A stretch of DNA of 6,189 nt from contig JALHTD010000495.1 of the NCBI GenBank assembly GCA_022865555.1, positions 1-6,189 on the forward strand, given 5' to 3'. Every line of letters starts with the position of its first letter. Positions within the stretch are counted from its first letter, which is position 1. This stretch comes from Thermoanaerobaculaceae bacterium. GTDB lineage: Bacteria > Acidobacteriota > Thermoanaerobaculia > Thermoanaerobaculales > Thermoanaerobaculaceae. A program made the translations under genes and the position numbers. The notes below the pieces were generated by a model. It searched no databases, was not told where the DNA came from, and worked only from the letters and a program-made list of their open reading frames with translations. This document shows positions 4,297 to 6,189 of this stretch, in pieces.

Positions 4297-5274
4297 ATGA
4301 GATCGTTCACCGCTTTTGCAGTGGCAGTCCTCGCCGTGTTCGCCGTCGCCGGGTGGGCTGTCGCACAGGCGCCACCGCCGGCCGCCGCGCCACCCGCGGC
4401 AGCACCCGCCGCGCCACCCGCGGTAGCACCCGCCGCGCCACCCGCGGCAGCACCAGCTGCGCCACCCGCCGCGGCACCTGCTGCGGCACCCGTCGCGGCC
4501 CTCGCTCAGGGCTTACCGACGACGCAGCCGAAGTTCCTCCACATCGTCCGCGAGCAGGTGAAGGTTGGCCGCTCCGCCGACCACTCGAAGTGGGAAGCAG
4601 GATGGCCGGCGGCGTACGAGAAGGCGAAGGACCCCGGAAGCTACATCGCTCTCGTGTCCGTGACGGGGCCGTCGGAGGCCTTGTATGTCATGCCGTTCGC
4701 TTCCCAGGCCGCGTTCGGCGAGATGACGGCCAAGGAAACGGCCGACCCGGTCCTGACCGAAGAGCTCGACAGGCTCGCGCGGGGCGACGCAGAGTTCGTG
4801 AGCGACACGACCGCGATCCAGGCCGTCGGCCGGCCGGAGCTCAGCCACGGCGAGTACCCCGACCTCGCGATGATGCGCTTCTGGGAGATCACCACCTTCC
4901 GCGTGAAGCCCGGACACGGCGAGGACTTCGCGGCCGCAGTGAAGACGTATGCCGCCGCGGCGGGGCGCTCTGCGTCGAGCAACCGCTGGCGCACCTACGA
5001 GGTAGTGGCCGGTGCCCCCGACGGGACCTACCTCATGTTCTCGACCGTGGTGTCCTTCGCCGAATTCGACAAGGCGATGACGGACGGCGAGGCCACCTGG
5101 AAGGGCCTCACGTTCGAGGAGCGCAGCATGCTGCAGAAGTTCTTCGCCGAAGGGATCCTCAGCAGCACGACGAACCGCTACCGCCTCGACCCCGTGCAGA
5201 GCTACGTGCCCGCCGAGACGCGGCAGAAAGACCCGGCGTTCTGGATGCCGAAGAGTCCGGAGAAGAAGCCCTGA
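4297..5274 (+). CDS. Exported protein of unknown function with Ala/Pro tether and two tandem alpha/beta-barrel-like domains
   Basis: The 325-residue product has a Sec signal peptide (hydrophobic core about 5-20, likely cleavage after AVA at 23). An Ala/Pro-rich tether follows (25-68). Two related domains come next: the first starts FLHIVREQVKVG (80-91) and the second MRFWEITTFRVKPG (193-206). Each reads as a beta-strand with V-G or K-P-G, a helix (HSKWEAGWPAAYEKA; GEDFAAAVKTYAAAA), a Y- or W-containing strand, a strand ending in F/S-x-A-x-F (YVMPFASQAAFGEM; YLMFSTVVSFAEFDKAM) and a further helix. That order is typical of dimeric alpha/beta-barrel proteins (NIPSNAP, ABM, Dabb superfamily). This fold call is my inference from pattern. 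No catalytic or metal-binding residues stand out and mature Cys is absent. ATG 4297 has a strong Shine-Dalgarno 6 nt upstream. It is probably monocistronic, with its own promoter and a downstream hairpin. Function is unknown. Confidence 0.85.
   Translation: MRSFTAFAVAVLAVFAVAGWAVAQAPPPAAAPPAAAPAAPPAVAPAAPPAAAPAAPPAAAPAAAPVAALAQGLPTTQPKFLHIVREQVKVGRSADHSKWEAGWPAAYEKAKDPGSYIALVSVTGPSEALYVMPFASQAAFGEMTAKETADPVLTEELDRLARGDAEFVSDTTAIQAVGRPELSHGEYPDLAMMRFWEITTFRVKPGHGEDFAAAVKTYAAAAGRSASSNRWRTYEVVAGAPDGTYLMFSTVVSFAEFDKAMTDGEATWKGLTFEERSMLQKFFAEGILSSTTNRYRLDPVQSYVPAETRQKDPAFWMPKSPEKKP
4369..4500 (+). repeat. In-gene GC-rich repeat encoding the Ala/Pro tether
   Basis: The DNA repeats with a period of 24 bp, encoding near-identical eight-residue units such as PAAAPAAP and PAVAPAAP. 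Codon choices vary a little between units (GCA, GCG, GCC), so the array is imperfect. Such tracts often change in length by slippage, and the peptide would form an extended, flexible envelope-spanning linker. Confidence 0.8.
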
Positions 5275-5291
5275 CGTCGCCGTGACCGCGT

Positions 5292-5320
5292 GGGACGCGC
5301 CGGCTCGCCCGGCGCGTCCC
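5292..5320 (+). terminator. Strong hairpin, probable terminator of the preceding gene
   Basis: GGGACGCGCCGG and CCGGCGCGTCCC form a perfect 12-bp stem around a 5-nt loop (CTCGC), 17 nt after the stop codon. No T-tract follows (GGCGGAGCTT), so release may need another factor. It also isolates osmC from read-through. Confidence 0.6.
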
Positions 5321-5371
5321 GGCGGAGCTTCCTGTCCGCACGCACCGCGATCGTCCCCGGCAGGATCCTGT

Positions 5372-5399
5372 TTGTGACTGTCGAGACGCTCGATATCCT
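5372..5399 (+). promoter_or_regulatory. Candidate osmC promoter with palindromic spacer
   Basis: TTGTGA (5372-5377) and TATCCT (5394-5399) each match four of six consensus bases with a 16-bp spacer. The spacer holds the inverted repeat TCGAG-ACG-CTCGA (5381-5393), a possible operator. The resulting leader would be about 140 nt. Other choices closer to the gene are weaker. Confidence 0.35.
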
Positions 5400-5423
5400 G
5401 GGCGGGGTGAGAAAGAGATTCCC

Positions 5424-5440
5424 TCCCTGCCAGGCAGGGA
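5424..5440. promoter_or_regulatory. 17-bp perfect palindrome upstream of osmC
   Basis: TCCCTGCC and GGCAGGGA flank a single central A, a perfect inverted repeat with 8-bp arms, about 105 bp before the osmC start. The one-base centre does not suit an RNA hairpin and fits a dimeric regulator binding to DNA better. The regulator is unknown. Confidence 0.45.
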
Positions 5441-5545
5441 TTGGCGAGAGCGAAGTGGTAGTTAAAGGTGAAGGCCGAGGCGTTGCATTGCGCGCCGCCC
5501 GGTCATGGACACGAGCCATCACCCCGGGACGAAAGGAGAGCAGCG

Positions 5546-5971
5546 ATGCAACGCAAGGGCAGCGCGATCTGGAACGGCGACCTGAAGAACGGCAAGGGAA
5601 CGCTCTCAGCCGACAGTGGAGTGCTCAAAGGAACGCAGTACAGCTTCTCGACCCGTTTCGAGAACGGCATCGGTACCAACCCGGAGGAGCTGATCGCCGC
5701 GGCCCACGCCGGCTGCTTCTCGATGGCGCTCTCCGGCCAACTGGGGGAGGCCAAGCTGACGCCAACGAGCGTTCACACGACCGCCACCGTCACCCTCGAG
5801 AAGACCGAGGCTGGCTTCACCGTGACCAGGGTCCACCTCGACGTCGTCGCCAAGGTGCCGGGCGCCTCTCAGGCGTCGTTTGACAAGGCCGCCGCCGACG
5901 CCAAGACGGGCTGCCCGATATCACGCCTGCTCAAGGCCGAGATCACGATGACGGCAAAGCTGGAGGCGTAG
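5546..5971 (+). CDS. osmC: OsmC, organic hydroperoxide reductase
   Basis: OsmC is a cytoplasmic thiol peroxidase that reduces organic hydroperoxides and protects against oxidative and osmotic stress. The 141-residue product matches the E. coli protein in length and closely in sequence as I recall it. It keeps the two catalytic cysteines, C57 in AAHAGCFSMAL and C123 in TGCPISRLLKAE, and the active-site R37 (TRFEN) and E47 in GTNPEEL. It therefore belongs to the OsmC branch rather than Ohr or YhfA. The functional form is a homodimer with shared active sites. The start at ATG 5546 is supported by AAAGGAGA six nucleotides upstream and by alignment of the N-terminus (MQRKGSAIWNGDLKNGKG). The in-frame ATG at 5468 would add an unrelated 26-residue leader. 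It appears to be a single-gene unit. Confidence 0.96.
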   Translation: MQRKGSAIWNGDLKNGKGTLSADSGVLKGTQYSFSTRFENGIGTNPEELIAAAHAGCFSMALSGQLGEAKLTPTSVHTTATVTLEKTEAGFTVTRVHLDVVAKVPGASQASFDKAAADAKTGCPISRLLKAEITMTAKLEA

Positions 5972-6007
5972 GCTGGCCGGGGTGCCGGGTCCGTCGAAGT
6001 TGGCAGG

Positions 6008-6189
6008 TCAGCGCCCGGCCTTCCCGGAAGCGCCCTCGTTGCCCCGTCCAGCTCTGGTGTCCGGCGGTGCGGCCCCCTCGGGCGGGTAGCGCACGAGCGT
6101 CCCGCGGATGATGTCTCCGTGCTCCAGGTGACGAAACTCGTACCGGTAGGTGTGGTGCCCGCCGCGCTCGACGAGGCGCTTCCCAACGG
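6008..6189 (-). CDS. C-terminal end of an unidentified protein (partial, runs off the right edge)
   Basis: An open minus-strand frame enters from the right edge (first full codon at 6185-6187) and stops with TGA at 6008-6010, giving 59 residues. It begins VGKRLVERGGHHTYRYEF and continues HLEHGDIIRGTLVRYPPEG, then a polar Gly/Ala/Arg-rich tail. Evidence that it is real: almost every codon ends in G or C, the upstream part has balanced, structured composition unlike the Ser/Thr/Arg-rich other minus frames, and it stops 36 bp beyond the convergent osmC stop. I do not recognise the family. The tail is probably disordered. The start and most of the protein are outside the window. Confidence 0.65.
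   Translation of the reverse strand, partial: VGKRLVERGGHHTYRYEFRHLEHGDIIRGTLVRYPPEGAAPPDTRAGRGNEGASGKAGR

Noticed and set aside
4071..4310. 79-codon minus-strand frame ending beside tRNA-Ala, considered as an integrase remnant
   Set aside because: The residues show no integrase catalytic motif and the frame covers the promoter and ribosome-binding site of the plus-strand gene; only the repeats support an integration idea.
5290..5883. 197-codon plus-strand frame overlapping osmC
   Set aside because: It covers osmC in another frame, is Arg/Gly/Asp-rich with no recognisable domain, and starts at the terminator hairpin.
5869..6186. 105-codon minus-strand frame at the right edge
   Set aside because: It overlaps the end of osmC antisense and has low-complexity Ser/Thr/Arg/Pro composition; the frame at 6008-6189 explains this region better.

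Overview
The window is a GC-rich stretch of bacterial chromosome with ordinary core genes and a few poorly characterised exported proteins. ZapA, RNase Y, a 6S RNA, a bactofilin, proteins with Sec signal peptides, OsmC and tRNAs with genomically encoded CCA ends suggest a high-GC Gram-negative (diderm) bacterium. The zapA / 6S RNA / rny order is compatible with Acidobacteriota or the former Deltaproteobacteria, but the sequence alone does not settle the phylum. I see no insertion sequence, CRISPR array, prophage gene or toxin-antitoxin pair.

Left block, minus strand, read from about 2830 down to 1. A good sigma70-type promoter (2799-2827) drives tRNA-Gly(CCC). Only 27 nt after its CCA end lies a TTG-initiated bactofilin, a polymer-forming scaffold protein. 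Then come zapA (FtsZ-ring accessory protein), a roughly 187-nt 6S RNA (1697-1883) folded from the zapA-rny gap, and rny (membrane-anchored endoribonuclease Y). The block joins cell-shape and division proteins to RNA-level regulators: 6S RNA sequesters RNA polymerase and RNase Y starts mRNA decay.

Middle block, plus strand, 2835-4025. Divergent from tRNA-Gly is a gene for an exported DUF4097-like beta-solenoid protein. It is followed by a strong hairpin and then tRNA-Ala(CGC) with its own promoter. The tRNA is followed by about 270 nt of non-coding DNA with several hairpins and an 11-bp tandem repeat, a typical position for an integration scar, though no integrase can be shown.

Right block, 4236-6189. 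A near-consensus promoter drives an exported protein of unknown function: a signal peptide, an Ala/Pro tether with an 8-residue period, and two tandem domains that look like dimeric alpha/beta-barrel (NIPSNAP/ABM-like) folds. A 12-bp perfect hairpin separates it from osmC (organic hydroperoxide reductase), whose upstream region contains two palindromes. The C-terminal end of an unlisted convergent gene enters from the right edge on the minus strand.

No clearly new multi-gene system is visible. The items most worth a second look are the 6S RNA between zapA and rny, the tRNA-Gly/bactofilin transcript with a Shine-Dalgarno-sequestering hairpin, and the tandem-domain exported protein.
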